64,000 nt of DNA, from positions 2,170,001-2,234,000 of the forward strand of contig NZ_CP013862.1 of NCBI RefSeq assembly GCF_001307805.1, written 5' to 3'. The DNA is from Lentibacillus amyloliquefaciens (GTDB taxonomy: Bacteria; Bacillota; Bacilli; Bacillales; Amphibacillaceae). The notes below the pieces were generated by a model. It was not told where the DNA came from and searched no databases. It saw nothing but the letters and a program-made list of their open reading frames with translations. Positions 56,321 through 64,000 of the stretch are shown one piece after another. The position numbers and the translations under genes are program-made. Within the stretch, counting starts at the first letter, position 1. Each line of letters opens with the position of its first letter.

Positions 56321-58420
56321 CTAATCGTTCTGCTTCTTATCCTTTTCAAACAATACTAGCAATCCCGGCAGCAAGACACCTCTGATCAGGAAAGTGTCCA
56401 TCAAGATGCCGACTGCGACAATAAATCCAAAGACGAACAAGAGCTGGATCGGCTGTGTCATGAGAACACTGAACGTCGCTGCAAGAATGATGCCTGCAGA
56501 TGAAATGACACCGCCTGTATTAGCAACAGCTTTTTCAACCGCTGTTTTAACCGGATATTTTTCCCGCTCTTCCATGAATCGTGAGACGAGCATAATGTTA
56601 TAGTCGATTCCCAGTGCCACAAGGAATACGAAAGAGTAGAACGGCACCCGGTTGCTGACAGTTTCAATGCCAAAGAATAGCTCTGTCAGAAATGTACCCA
56701 GTCCAAGAGCTGCCAGAAAGGAGACAAGAATGGTCCCCATCATATACAGCGGCATCTTGAACGAACGTGTTAAAAAGATAAGCATACCAAAAATCAATAC
56801 AGTTTCCAGAATCACAATAACGGTCAAATCCCGATTGTTCAGTGACCGGTCATCAACAGATGTGGCCGTCTCTCCAGCAAAGTATAAGTCTCCATCGAGA
56901 TTACTGCTATCCAAAATACTTCCCGAGTCACTGATAATGCTTTTAAGTGCATTCATCGTTTCACCTGAATAGGGGTTCTCATCAAATGTCATTTGATAGG
57001 AAATCACTTCTTGATCATCAGTCATGTTCTGCACCTGAACACTTTCAACAAGTTGCTGCTCCGATAAATTATCCGCCAGTGTCTGACGCTTCTCATTGCT
57101 TAAAGCTTCGTTCGACTCGAATAAGACAGTTGTAGGTGCCAGGTCGCCCGGCTCAAATTTCTCTTCCAGCATTTCGTACCCTTCTCTTGATGGCATATCA
57201 TCCGGAAATGATTTCATTGTATTGAATTCATAATCCAAGTTAAACACATTAGCCGCGGCACCCACTAAAAGAATTCCAATGATGGCAACGGAATTGACAG
57301 GTTCCCGGGTCACAAACTTTCCGACTTTGCTCCACAGTGAGCTCGATTTAACTTGTTCATCACCAACCTGCGGCACTTTCGGCCAGAAGGATTTTCGGCC
57401 AAATAATGTGAACATCGCCGGCACAAGGGTTAATGAAGCAATTAAAACGACTGCAACTGCGGTTCCGAATATCGGTGCAAAATTACGGTATTCCGCAAAT
57501 TCAGCAAAGAACAGGACAAGCATCGCTGCAATCACGGTGCCGCCTGAGTAAAAGATCGGGACACCCGTTCCCCGCATTGCCCGTTTCATTGCTTCATATT
57601 TATTTTCATGCTGCTTTAATTCTTCCCGGTAGCGCGAAAATACAAAAAGAGAATAATCAATGAGCGCAGCAAATAACAGAATCGTCATAATCGAAAACGA
57701 CTGCTGCCCGATTTGCAGGCCTGCTTTTCCCATAAGACCGAGTATTTGGTTAACAGCCTCATAGACAAACGCTGCGCCCAATAACGGAATCAAAGCAAGA
57801 AATGGTGAACGGTAAATAACAACCAGGAGCACCAGGATAATCCCGACGGTGGACATGATCAGAACGATATCCGCCCGGGAGAACAACTCAGTGGTATCCG
57901 CGCCAATTGCGGCCGGACCGGTAATCTTCATGGTCACCTCTTCGTTCTCTTGAAGGTCATAAATTGCGTCGATTGAATCCTTCATTTCACCTGATTCCAG
58001 GGACGAATCAAGTGTAAATGGGATCATTGCAGTTGTGCCATCATCGGAAAAGAACTGAGTGGAGGCCTGAGGCGTTAAATCCCCCAGGGGAACAACTCCA
58101 GTCAATCCGTTGATATTTTCCTGTTCAATTTTTTCCAGAAAGCTTGGAATACCTGCTAACCCGGCCTCCATATTATCAGGTTGGAAAACCATTATACCCT
58201 GTATGTCATTATTTTCACCAAAATAGTTATCTATCTTATCCTGTGCAATCATTGACTGGGCATCATCCGGGATGGATTCAATGCTTGTTACCTGGTAGTC
58301 TCTGGCACTCGGGGCAAAGACAGCAAGCAGCAGCGTTCCAAGCAGCCAGATTGATAGTGTGATCCACATGCCTTTTTTTGTTGTCACACGGTCTGTGATA
58401 GTCTGTAATAAACGGTTCAT
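56321..58420 (-). CDS. MMPL/RND family transporter (YdfJ-like)
   Basis: A 699-residue protein of the MMPL family, with two six-helix bundles and two extracytoplasmic domains. The first helix is WITLSIWLLGTLLLAVF; the second bundle ends GILMDTFLIRGVLLPGLL, a conserved MMPL motif. FAALIDYSLFVFSRYREE and ALGIDYNIMLVSRFMEE are the paired helix-4 signatures with the GxDY motif used in proton coupling. Exports lipids or drugs in relatives; substrate unknown. ATG at 58420 follows AAAGGAG. Confidence 0.92.
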   Translation of the reverse strand: MNRLLQTITDRVTTKKGMWITLSIWLLGTLLLAVFAPSARDYQVTSIESIPDDAQSMIAQDKIDNYFGENNDIQGIMVFQPDNMEAGLAGIPSFLEKIEQENINGLTGVVPLGDLTPQASTQFFSDDGTTAMIPFTLDSSLESGEMKDSIDAIYDLQENEEVTMKITGPAAIGADTTELFSRADIVLIMSTVGIILVLLVVIYRSPFLALIPLLGAAFVYEAVNQILGLMGKAGLQIGQQSFSIMTILLFAALIDYSLFVFSRYREELKQHENKYEAMKRAMRGTGVPIFYSGGTVIAAMLVLFFAEFAEYRNFAPIFGTAVAVVLIASLTLVPAMFTLFGRKSFWPKVPQVGDEQVKSSSLWSKVGKFVTREPVNSVAIIGILLVGAAANVFNLDYEFNTMKSFPDDMPSREGYEMLEEKFEPGDLAPTTVLFESNEALSNEKRQTLADNLSEQQLVESVQVQNMTDDQEVISYQMTFDENPYSGETMNALKSIISDSGSILDSSNLDGDLYFAGETATSVDDRSLNNRDLTVIVILETVLIFGMLIFLTRSFKMPLYMMGTILVSFLAALGLGTFLTELFFGIETVSNRVPFYSFVFLVALGIDYNIMLVSRFMEEREKYPVKTAVEKAVANTGGVISSAGIILAATFSVLMTQPIQLLFVFGFIVAVGILMDTFLIRGVLLPGLLVLFEKDKKQND

Positions 58421-58455
58421 ATATGTAAGCTCCTTTAGGAAGCAGAGTTTTTGGT

Positions 58456-58615
58456 AATAAAGTGAATCTAACAATCAGTGGGGGTTTTCTTTCTTCCCCC
58501 ACTGATTTTAGATGAACGAATCGGACATTTACTGGAAGCCATCCCCCCACCTATTCTTCATCGTATACGCGAACATTTGAGGTAGGGGTCTTACTGCCAG
58601 TTACATGCGGGATAA
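58456..58615 (-). repeat. R2 repeat, copy 2
   Basis: The inverted counterpart of 19112-19267, sharing ATCCCGCATGTAACTGGCAG, CCCCTACCTCAAATGTTCG, TATACGATGAAGA and GGGGGGATGGCT. The palindrome at its inner end, AATCAGTGGGGG with CCCCCACTGATT, has compensating changes relative to copy 1, keeping the stem. It lies upstream of the MMPL gene. Confidence 0.85.
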
Positions 58616-58698
58616 ACGTGTTACTTTGCAACAAACAAAATGACAACTGAGTTACTATAGTATTTCTCGACGTAACACAGGTTCACTGGAAAAATCAA

Positions 58699-58729
58699 TA
58701 AAAGCCTCTCACAATCGCGGGAGGCTTAA
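58699..58729 (-). terminator. Terminator of the Rpn nuclease gene
   Basis: AAGCCTCCCGCGATTGTG and AGAGGCTT pair on the minus strand (AAGCCTC with GAGGCTT), followed by TTATTG. It lies about 50 nt past the stop codon. Confidence 0.75.
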
Positions 58730-58781
58730 CGGTAGTGAATATGATCTAATCATCAGACACTTAGGGCACGGAATGATTTCA

Positions 58782-59924
58782 TTACTGCATTTTACGGTAC
58801 ATTTCAATGACTTTATCCTTTGGGAGTCCAGTCGTTTCCACAACTGTTTCAATCCTCATATCTTTTGCCAATAATTTGCGTGCAATTGCTTCCTTGGCAC
58901 TGTTCTCCCCTTCTTTTTTCCCTTCTTTTTTTCCTTCTTTTTTTCCTTCTTGTTTGGCTTTGTGCTTAGCTTCTTGTTTAGCTTTTTCTACAGCTTCTCT
59001 CGCCTTTCTAATTTCTTCTTGTGCTTCTTCTTTCGCCTCCTGTATTTGAAGTTCCTTTTCACGCTGTGCAGCTTCCTCATCGATAATCCGCTTCAAACGC
59101 GACTCATAAGCCAGGTATTGTTCCTGTGTCATGCTTAATTCTTCCCAGGTTTGAAAAGCATTCCGCAATGACTCATCTTTCATAGCGATCTCCTCCAATT
59201 CCAGGTAAATGTCATTATAGACCTCATCATTCCTGTGATCCACCATCCCAAGTAACATCAACCATCTGGCCAAAACATTATTCCACGGATCCAATTCATC
59301 ATTTTTCCAGTCCCTTATTAATTTGGCCATTTCTATAAAATGAAATTCCATCACATCAGTCAACTTGAATTTTTCGTTATCTTCATATAAATGATACGTT
59401 GTATGAAAGTTATCTGTTTGCTGAAACAATCCAAAATTGAGGATATTTATTGCAATTACTGGTCGCAGTTCTTTATAAGTCATTCTCTTTTTGAACGGAC
59501 TGCGGTACACCCCCGCCCAATAATAGATGGAACGTTTAACCATATCATATTGGTTCGTAAACTGTATTTCAATATTAATTTGTTCATCAGCTTTTGTCAT
59601 AACCAGCAAATCCATTCTCGACTGCTTATCGTCCACATATTCACCACTGGATTCCGTATTCAGAAATGAAATATCTTTAATTTGATTACGGCCGGTTCTT
59701 TGCAGAATAGCATTTAAAAATACAACCGTAATATCCTTGTTTTTTTCATTTTCAAACAGTTGTTTAAAAGCATAATCAACTTTTAAATCCATTAATCGTT
59801 TAATTGGAATTCGCTTAAGAAGGCTGGTTCGCTTACTCTTTGCTGATTCTTTGTTATATTCGCCGAAGTCTTCCATTATGATTCTTTGTGCAGTATAAAC
59901 AGGGGTTTGTTCGTTTAGTGGCAT
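58782..59924 (-). CDS. Rpn family recombination-promoting nuclease (PD-(D/E)XK)
   Basis: A 380-residue protein. The first 250 residues are the PDDEXK_2/Rpn nuclease domain: LKVDYAFKQLF at the start, then SRMDLLVMTKADEQINIEIQ with the D...ExQ catalytic set and QYDMVKRSIYYWAGVY. The C-terminal third is charged, coiled-coil-like and includes KKEG repeated four times (near residues 325-340). Rpn proteins degrade DNA and are linked to recombination or phage defence. ATG at 59924 follows AAAGGATG. Confidence 0.9.
   Translation of the reverse strand: MPLNEQTPVYTAQRIIMEDFGEYNKESAKSKRTSLLKRIPIKRLMDLKVDYAFKQLFENEKNKDITVVFLNAILQRTGRNQIKDISFLNTESSGEYVDDKQSRMDLLVMTKADEQINIEIQFTNQYDMVKRSIYYWAGVYRSPFKKRMTYKELRPVIAINILNFGLFQQTDNFHTTYHLYEDNEKFKLTDVMEFHFIEMAKLIRDWKNDELDPWNNVLARWLMLLGMVDHRNDEVYNDIYLELEEIAMKDESLRNAFQTWEELSMTQEQYLAYESRLKRIIDEEAAQREKELQIQEAKEEAQEEIRKAREAVEKAKQEAKHKAKQEGKKEGKKEGKKEGENSAKEAIARKLLAKDMRIETVVETTGLPKDKVIEMYRKMQ
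58910..58960. repeat. 12-bp tandem repeats encoding KKEG units
   Basis: Four near-identical 12-bp units (CCTTCTTTTTTT on the plus strand) within the Rpn gene encode KKEG in tandem. Such arrays expand and contract by slippage; unit number may vary between strains. The repeat keeps frame, since each unit is four codons. Confidence 0.8.
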
Positions 59925-60215
59925 TTCTACACATCCTTTTGGTATGTGAGGACTTACTTTAGAAGTTTATCTAAAATCATTATAGCAAATTTTCGTATAA
60001 TTTGCTCATAAGTATGTCTAATGCTCAGAAAAAAACTAACAAGAACGTCGCTTCAAATTAAGATTGGGAGACAGAACGAATAGCAGGATGGAAATTCTTA
60101 TTAATAAAAAAGGCACCTGATACACAAAAAGCGGTATTACCATGTTTTTATGGCAGCACCACTTTTCTTTAATATTTGCAGAGCAGGAATTTACATTCGT
60201 GGTATCCTAACATAA

Positions 60216-60590
60216 TCAATCATGAAATTTTGACTGAAAATACACAGTGTGCAGCAAAGTCAGAAATATGAAGCTTAAAGTGAAAAAGGACGAGCTTACA
60301 GAAAATGGTATTTTAATAAACATGAGTTGCTGAATAGCGAATACAATCGTTATGACGACAATACTGATGAGTGTTTTAAGATGGATCTGCTTCATATTTC
60401 GAGACGTTTTATATAACCCCGTCACGGTTACAGCCAGAATCCAGTAAATGATGACGATGAGTGTGAGAACAAGCATTGTTTGAAACTTAACAGCTGTCAC
60501 CAGGCTTGTGACGGCACTTGCCAGAAAGAACAAAATGCTGGAGATGAAGTTCAGCTTATAGATTTGCTTTGCAGGCAGATTAACTGGCAT
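60216..60590 (-). CDS. Small membrane protein (124 aa), four helices
   Basis: A protein of unknown family with four hydrophobic segments (residues 14-32, 38-58, 72-92 and 98-117) and few charged residues. ATG has AAAGGGG upstream. It stands alone, between the Rpn gene and the ECF transporter, both on the same strand. I do not recognise a domain. Confidence 0.65.
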   Translation of the reverse strand: MPVNLPAKQIYKLNFISSILFFLASAVTSLVTAVKFQTMLVLTLIVIIYWILAVTVTGLYKTSRNMKQIHLKTLISIVVITIVFAIQQLMFIKIPFSVSSSFFTLSFIFLTLLHTVYFQSKFHD

Positions 60591-60654
60591 AATATTTATC
60601 CCCTTTCATTGCCAATTCCAAAATAACAACATAATAACCATATCATCAGTCATT

Positions 60655-60689
60655 CAAAAAAGGAACCATCAGCTCCTGTGAACTGATGG
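60655..60689 (-). terminator. Terminator after the ECF transporter operon
   Basis: CCATCAGTTCACAGGAGCTGATGG on the minus strand is a seven-bp stem (CCATCAG with CTGATGG) followed by TTCCTTTTTT, about 60 nt after the ykoC stop. Confidence 0.8.
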
Positions 60690-60748
60690 CATTAAACTAA
60701 TGTATCTATTTATATACAGCAGCCATGGCAGACTCCTGAACGTATCTT

Positions 60749-61528
60749 TCAAAATTGCCTGCCGAATATTCGCAAATAGCCTAAGTTATACGATAAAGCG
60801 AACACTGCTATCAATACCCCAATCATTAATGCAAAGAACAACCAGTCACGCTTACCAACAGTCATATGATGATAATACGTGCGGTCAGTGTCACCGGTAA
60901 AGCCCTTGGATTCCATCGCGATGGAGACACGCTCCGCTTTGCGGATGCCGTTGGCCAGAAGCGGAATGGCATAACGCCGGAACTGATTGAGTCTTCCTTT
61001 AATGCCGCGCGCACGGCTGACACCACGGATGCGGTGTGCCTGCTTGAGTATCTGCAGCTCATGCCGGAATACGGGCAGGAAGCGGTAACCAGCCAGGATA
61101 CCGTATGTGACCTTTGGCGGCAGTCTGAATTGCTGCATGAAGCTAAGCATCAATTTCGTTGAATCCGTCGTCAGGATGAACATCAGAGACAGCGCACCGA
61201 AACAGAGCGATCTCAGCCCGACACTCACCCCTGTCCGGAAACTTCCGGCCGTCACCTCAAACATCCAAAAACTAAAGATTTCCTCACCACCGGAAAAGGT
61301 TTGATTGGCATAAAGCATGGTCATCCAAGCAAAACCGAGAGCAAGAATAAAAAATGGACTGAACAGTTTCATCCAGCGAAAAATCGGGATATTGGTCATC
61401 ATGAACGTGACTGTCAGAATAAATATAAAATACAATAACGGCGTGAAGACATCATAGGTGAGTCCGAGCAGTATTCCAGGAATCAAGACGGCAACCATTT
61501 TGATCGACGGGTTAATGGATGAGATCAT
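60749..61528 (-). CDS. ykoC: ECF transporter T component (YkoC-like)
   Basis: A 259-residue energy-coupling transmembrane protein. Several membrane segments are followed by the conserved cytoplasmic coupling motifs ILAGYRFLPVFRHELQIL and ARGIKGR, and IRKAERVSIAMESKGF (the second Ala-Arg-Gly-type motif). It links the ATPase dimer to the substrate-binding protein. ATG at 61528 overlaps ykoD by 17 bases; an upstream GTG would lie against the binding site AAGGTGAG. Confidence 0.93.
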   Translation of the reverse strand: MISSINPSIKMVAVLIPGILLGLTYDVFTPLLYFIFILTVTFMMTNIPIFRWMKLFSPFFILALGFAWMTMLYANQTFSGGEEIFSFWMFEVTAGSFRTGVSVGLRSLCFGALSLMFILTTDSTKLMLSFMQQFRLPPKVTYGILAGYRFLPVFRHELQILKQAHRIRGVSRARGIKGRLNQFRRYAIPLLANGIRKAERVSIAMESKGFTGDTDRTYYHHMTVGKRDWLFFALMIGVLIAVFALSYNLGYLRIFGRQF

Positions 61529-63107
61529 AAATCTCACCTTCCCGCCGCCTTTTACGAAACCTCGCCGGCAACCGCAGCCTGGCTTCGTGAAGGAGTCTCT
61601 CTTCCTTCCACAGAGAATTCGGTGGTCCGGAGAATGCCACTTCTCCCTGTTTCAGAATAACAGCATGATCGGCGGCATCGACAATATTCATATCATGGGT
61701 GACGAAAATGATAGCCATCCCCTTCGCTTTCAACCCCATGACATAATCCATCAATTCGGCTGTTGTGGCGGCGTCCTGCCCGAACGTCGGCTCATCAAAC
61801 AACAAGATATCCGGTGTCTCATCAAGCACGGTCGCCACACTCAAACGCCGCTTCTGTCCGCCGCTTAGAGCAAATGGATTGCTGTTGCGGCACTCTTTCA
61901 AATGAAACTGTTCCATTAGCCCGCCCGCAATATTTTTCATCTCTTCTTCAGCATAACCGTTGAGTTTCATCCCGAATGTCAGCTCCTCATAAACGGTATC
62001 CGTGATAAACTGATGTTCCGGATTCTGGAAGACAAAACCCATCCGCTTCCGCAGGTCGTTCTCCTGCCATTTTCCAAGCGGGTGATCAAACATAGAGATA
62101 TCCCCTTTTTCCGGTTCCAGAAGTCCGGCCAACAGCTGAAGAAGGGTAGATTTTCCCGCTCCGTTCTCTCCGGCAACGGCAATAAACTCTCCGCCATGAA
62201 CATCCATATTCACGTTCTTCAACACGCTTTGTTTGCCGTGGGAAAAGGACAAATCACGGACTGAAAGCACGTTTTCACGCGATTGCATGCCCCAATTCCA
62301 TTTTTCCCGAAATGCAGGGGTGCTTGAGTATTCTCCTGGTAAAAAGACGCCTTCCTGTTCCAGTAGCTGCTTTTGTTCCGAGAACAGCCGATCTGGCGTG
62401 TCATCGGCCAGAAGTTTCCCATCACGGCCGAGCACCAATACTCGTTCGATCAACCGGAGCCATTCCTCTGCTTGATGCTCAATAATCAGAACTGACATCT
62501 TCTGTTCCTCCTGAATCTCCTCCACGAGCTTGACAAAATCCAGACTTGATATCGGATCCAGATTCGCTGTTGGTTCATCCAGAATCAGCAAGCCCGGTTC
62601 AAGCAGAAGCACGGCAGCGAGGGCGATCTTTTGTTTCTGACCACCCGACAGCTCATGGATGTTGTGCTGATTAAAGCCTTCCATTCCAACAGCTCTCAGC
62701 GCCGATTCAATTCTACTGCGAATATCGGAAGCGGGGATCTTTCTATTTTCCAGCGTGAACGCCAGCTCATCTTCAACCGTAATCATGCAAAACTGGCTTT
62801 CCGGATCCTGAAAAACAATACCGATTTCCTGTGTCAGCTCCCCCGTCTCATATTCCTGAATATGTCTCCCGAGGAAAAAGATATCCCCGGAAGACGTTCC
62901 TTCCACGGCTTCCGGATATAAACCGTTGAGACAAAGAGCCAGACTGCTTTTACCTGAGCCGCTTGCTCCCATCAAAAGCGTTACTTCATTTTGGTTCAGT
63001 TTAAAGTCAAGACGATCGAACAAGCGCTGTTCATCGATATCCTCATAGGAAAAGGAAAAATTACACACCTCTATTATCGGCTTCTGCCGTCCCTTAAGCA
63101 CTTTCAT
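61512..63107 (-). CDS. ykoD: ECF transporter ATPase with two ABC domains (YkoD-like)
   Basis: A 531-residue fusion of two ATP-binding cassettes. First domain: Walker A LMGASGSGKSSLALCL, signature LSGGQKQKIALAAVL, Walker B LLILDEPTANLDP. Second: AGENGAGKSTLLQLL, LSGGQKRRLSVATVL, ILLFDEPTFGQDAATT. Single-chain double ATPases are typical for YkoD and replace the EcfA1-EcfA2 pair. Overlaps ykoE by 14 bases. Confidence 0.94.
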   Translation of the reverse strand: MKVLKGRQKPIIEVCNFSFSYEDIDEQRLFDRLDFKLNQNEVTLLMGASGSGKSSLALCLNGLYPEAVEGTSSGDIFFLGRHIQEYETGELTQEIGIVFQDPESQFCMITVEDELAFTLENRKIPASDIRSRIESALRAVGMEGFNQHNIHELSGGQKQKIALAAVLLLEPGLLILDEPTANLDPISSLDFVKLVEEIQEEQKMSVLIIEHQAEEWLRLIERVLVLGRDGKLLADDTPDRLFSEQKQLLEQEGVFLPGEYSSTPAFREKWNWGMQSRENVLSVRDLSFSHGKQSVLKNVNMDVHGGEFIAVAGENGAGKSTLLQLLAGLLEPEKGDISMFDHPLGKWQENDLRKRMGFVFQNPEHQFITDTVYEELTFGMKLNGYAEEEMKNIAGGLMEQFHLKECRNSNPFALSGGQKRRLSVATVLDETPDILLFDEPTFGQDAATTAELMDYVMGLKAKGMAIIFVTHDMNIVDAADHAVILKQGEVAFSGPPNSLWKEERLLHEARLRLPARFRKRRREGEIYDLIH

Positions 63108-63699
63108 ATTTCCGCTTCCTCTGCAATTCTTTACCTAATGCATAGCCTCGGAGCACACCGGTCTGCGCGAGCTGATCACTGAGCCATTTGCCAAGAACAC
63201 CCGAAATCAAAGCGGCACTGATAATCCGTACGATCAATGTTGAGACAATCAGCCATGGTGCCAAAGCAATCATCCCGGCAGAATACAAATGCCAGGCAAA
63301 ACTGACCACAGCAGTAGATATACCGGATAATACGAGAACCCGCAGGCGATAATCCTTCCAACCGGTCAGGGCGAAAGCGAGCTCTGCTCCTGCCCCTTGA
63401 ATGGCAGCGGAAAGAAGCAATCCGGGTCCCGCCGCTGACCCAAGCAGAACCTCGACGATTCCCGCAATGAATTCAGCAGTAAAGGCAACCCCAGGCTTCC
63501 GCAGAATGTAAGCAGCCATTATGGCGACTATGAACCAAACACCATAGATGACTTCATAGCCAAACGGTGCCAGACCGAATGGTGCCAGGATATTGCGAAC
63601 ACCTTCACCAACCAGAAAAAACACTAAATAGATAACCCCAAAGACCACACCTAAAATCGACATCAGGACAATTTCTTTCAATTTCCACTGCTTAGTCAT
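63094..63699 (-). CDS. ykoE: ECF transporter S component YkoE
   Basis: A 201-residue membrane protein of the YkoE family, the substrate-binding component for hydroxymethylpyrimidine or a thiamine precursor. It has six hydrophobic segments; VYGVWFIVAIMAAYILRKPGVA-like stretch (here YGVWFIVAIMAAYILRKPG) and GAGAELAFALTGWKDY are family motifs. ATG has AAGGAGGAGACC upstream. It lies 12 nt after the ykoF stop. Confidence 0.94.
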   Translation of the reverse strand: MTKQWKLKEIVLMSILGVVFGVIYLVFFLVGEGVRNILAPFGLAPFGYEVIYGVWFIVAIMAAYILRKPGVAFTAEFIAGIVEVLLGSAAGPGLLLSAAIQGAGAELAFALTGWKDYRLRVLVLSGISTAVVSFAWHLYSAGMIALAPWLIVSTLIVRIISAALISGVLGKWLSDQLAQTGVLRGYALGKELQRKRKYESA

Positions 63700-63711
63700 A
63701 AGGTCTCCTCC

Positions 63712-64000
63712 TTAAGCCTTATTGGACGGACTGTTTGCTGAAATGGTAAATGACATGGTGACATGGGAAACCTTCTCCTGCACACTGTCAAAAGATTGAT
63801 GCAGCGCCTCAAAAATAGCTTTCACATCGCCATCAAGCCTCGTCGCATAATGATCAGCACTCACTTCAACATTGCGGTGTTTTGACAAATCAATCTGTTC
63901 ATAGATTGCCTCCATATAATCCGCTCTCCCCATCGGATAAAGGGAAAATTTACAGCCTGCTTTCCGGTATAGTTCATTTAATTTTGTTTCATTCACCGGT
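63712..64000 (-). CDS. ykoF: YkoF-family thiamine/HMP-binding protein, C-terminal domain only
   Basis: The last 94-96 residues match the second repeat of YkoF (CKFSLYPMGRADYMEAIYE, then HYATRLDGDVKAIFEAL and ISANSPSNK). YkoF is normally about 200 residues with two ACT-like halves that bind thiamine. The frame is open to the window edge at 64000, so the rest is probably beyond it; a GTG at 63996 is most likely internal. It is the first gene of ykoFEDC. Confidence 0.9.
   Translation of the reverse strand, partial: PVNETKLNELYRKAGCKFSLYPMGRADYMEAIYEQIDLSKHRNVEVSADHYATRLDGDVKAIFEALHQSFDSVQEKVSHVTMSFTISANSPSNKA

Noticed and set aside
58910..58960. Short direct repeats as a possible CRISPR array
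   Set aside because: Units are 12 bp without spacers and encode KKEG in frame; no CRISPR array or cas gene is seen anywhere in the window.

Overview
The window is chromosome from a low-to-mid GC, Gram-positive spore-former-type Bacillaceae, most like the halophilic or halotolerant genera (Virgibacillus, Lentibacillus, Oceanobacillus). This is inferred from gene content, from B. subtilis-like gene order (pcrB-pcrA-ligA-camS; yerC, yerB, yerA; purEKBCSQLFMNHD; MoxR/DUF58/transglutaminase-guaA-pbuG), from strong AGGAGG-type ribosome binding sites, and from acidic surface proteins. I see no rRNA, tRNA or CRISPR array.

Layout. 0-12 kb (minus strand): an NprR/PlcR-like HTH-TPR regulator, followed 14 nt downstream by the first codons of a gene starting MKKLVA that is cut by the window edge; the camS, ligA, pcrA, pcrB cluster; then yerC, yerB and a YerA-type adenine deaminase homologue. 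12-14.4 kb: a divergent iron-responsive pair with Fur boxes, made of a frameshifted siderophore-binding lipoprotein and a type 2 ferredoxin/flavodoxin NADP reductase. 14.4-28 kb: the complete twelve-gene IMP biosynthesis operon on the minus strand, driven by a promoter with PurR boxes and led by a guanine-type purine riboswitch with a terminator. 28-32.5 kb: yebE (UPF0316), an Hsp20-like protein, a MOSC protein, a large uncharacterised membrane protein and msrA.

32.5-41 kb is an accessory, decaying island: a 3' remnant of a DUF418-like gene, a tyrosine recombinase, fragmentary ORFs, an ISL3-type transposase followed by a 57-nt near-perfect palindrome, a decayed VOC-family gene, several small genes (DUF2200, DUF3139, tiny membrane proteins), a serine hydrolase and an alpha/beta hydrolase, with short GGCGC-containing motifs between them. 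41-50.4 kb: an MFS transporter, a purine permease and guaA, each of the latter two with its own guanine-type riboswitch and terminator, and the transglutaminase, DUF58 and MoxR operon. 50.5-60.6 kb: an amidase, a FetAB-like ABC exporter, a 1-kb stretch with three frame-disrupted tiny genes, an SDR oxidoreductase, an MMPL/RND transporter and an Rpn-type nuclease. 60.7-64 kb: the ykoFEDC hydroxymethylpyrimidine/thiamine ECF transporter, with ykoF cut by the window end.

The central theme is purine supply. De novo synthesis (pur), GMP formation (guaA) and base uptake (permease) all lie under the same ligand class of riboswitch; two of the three also carry PurR-box-like sequences. Superimposed on this are at least three families of short non-coding repeats (R1, R2, R3). 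One R1 copy is flanked by an exact 7-bp direct repeat, which suggests a mobile MITE. Copies sit between or inside operons, including the untranslated leader of purE and the purF-purM gap.
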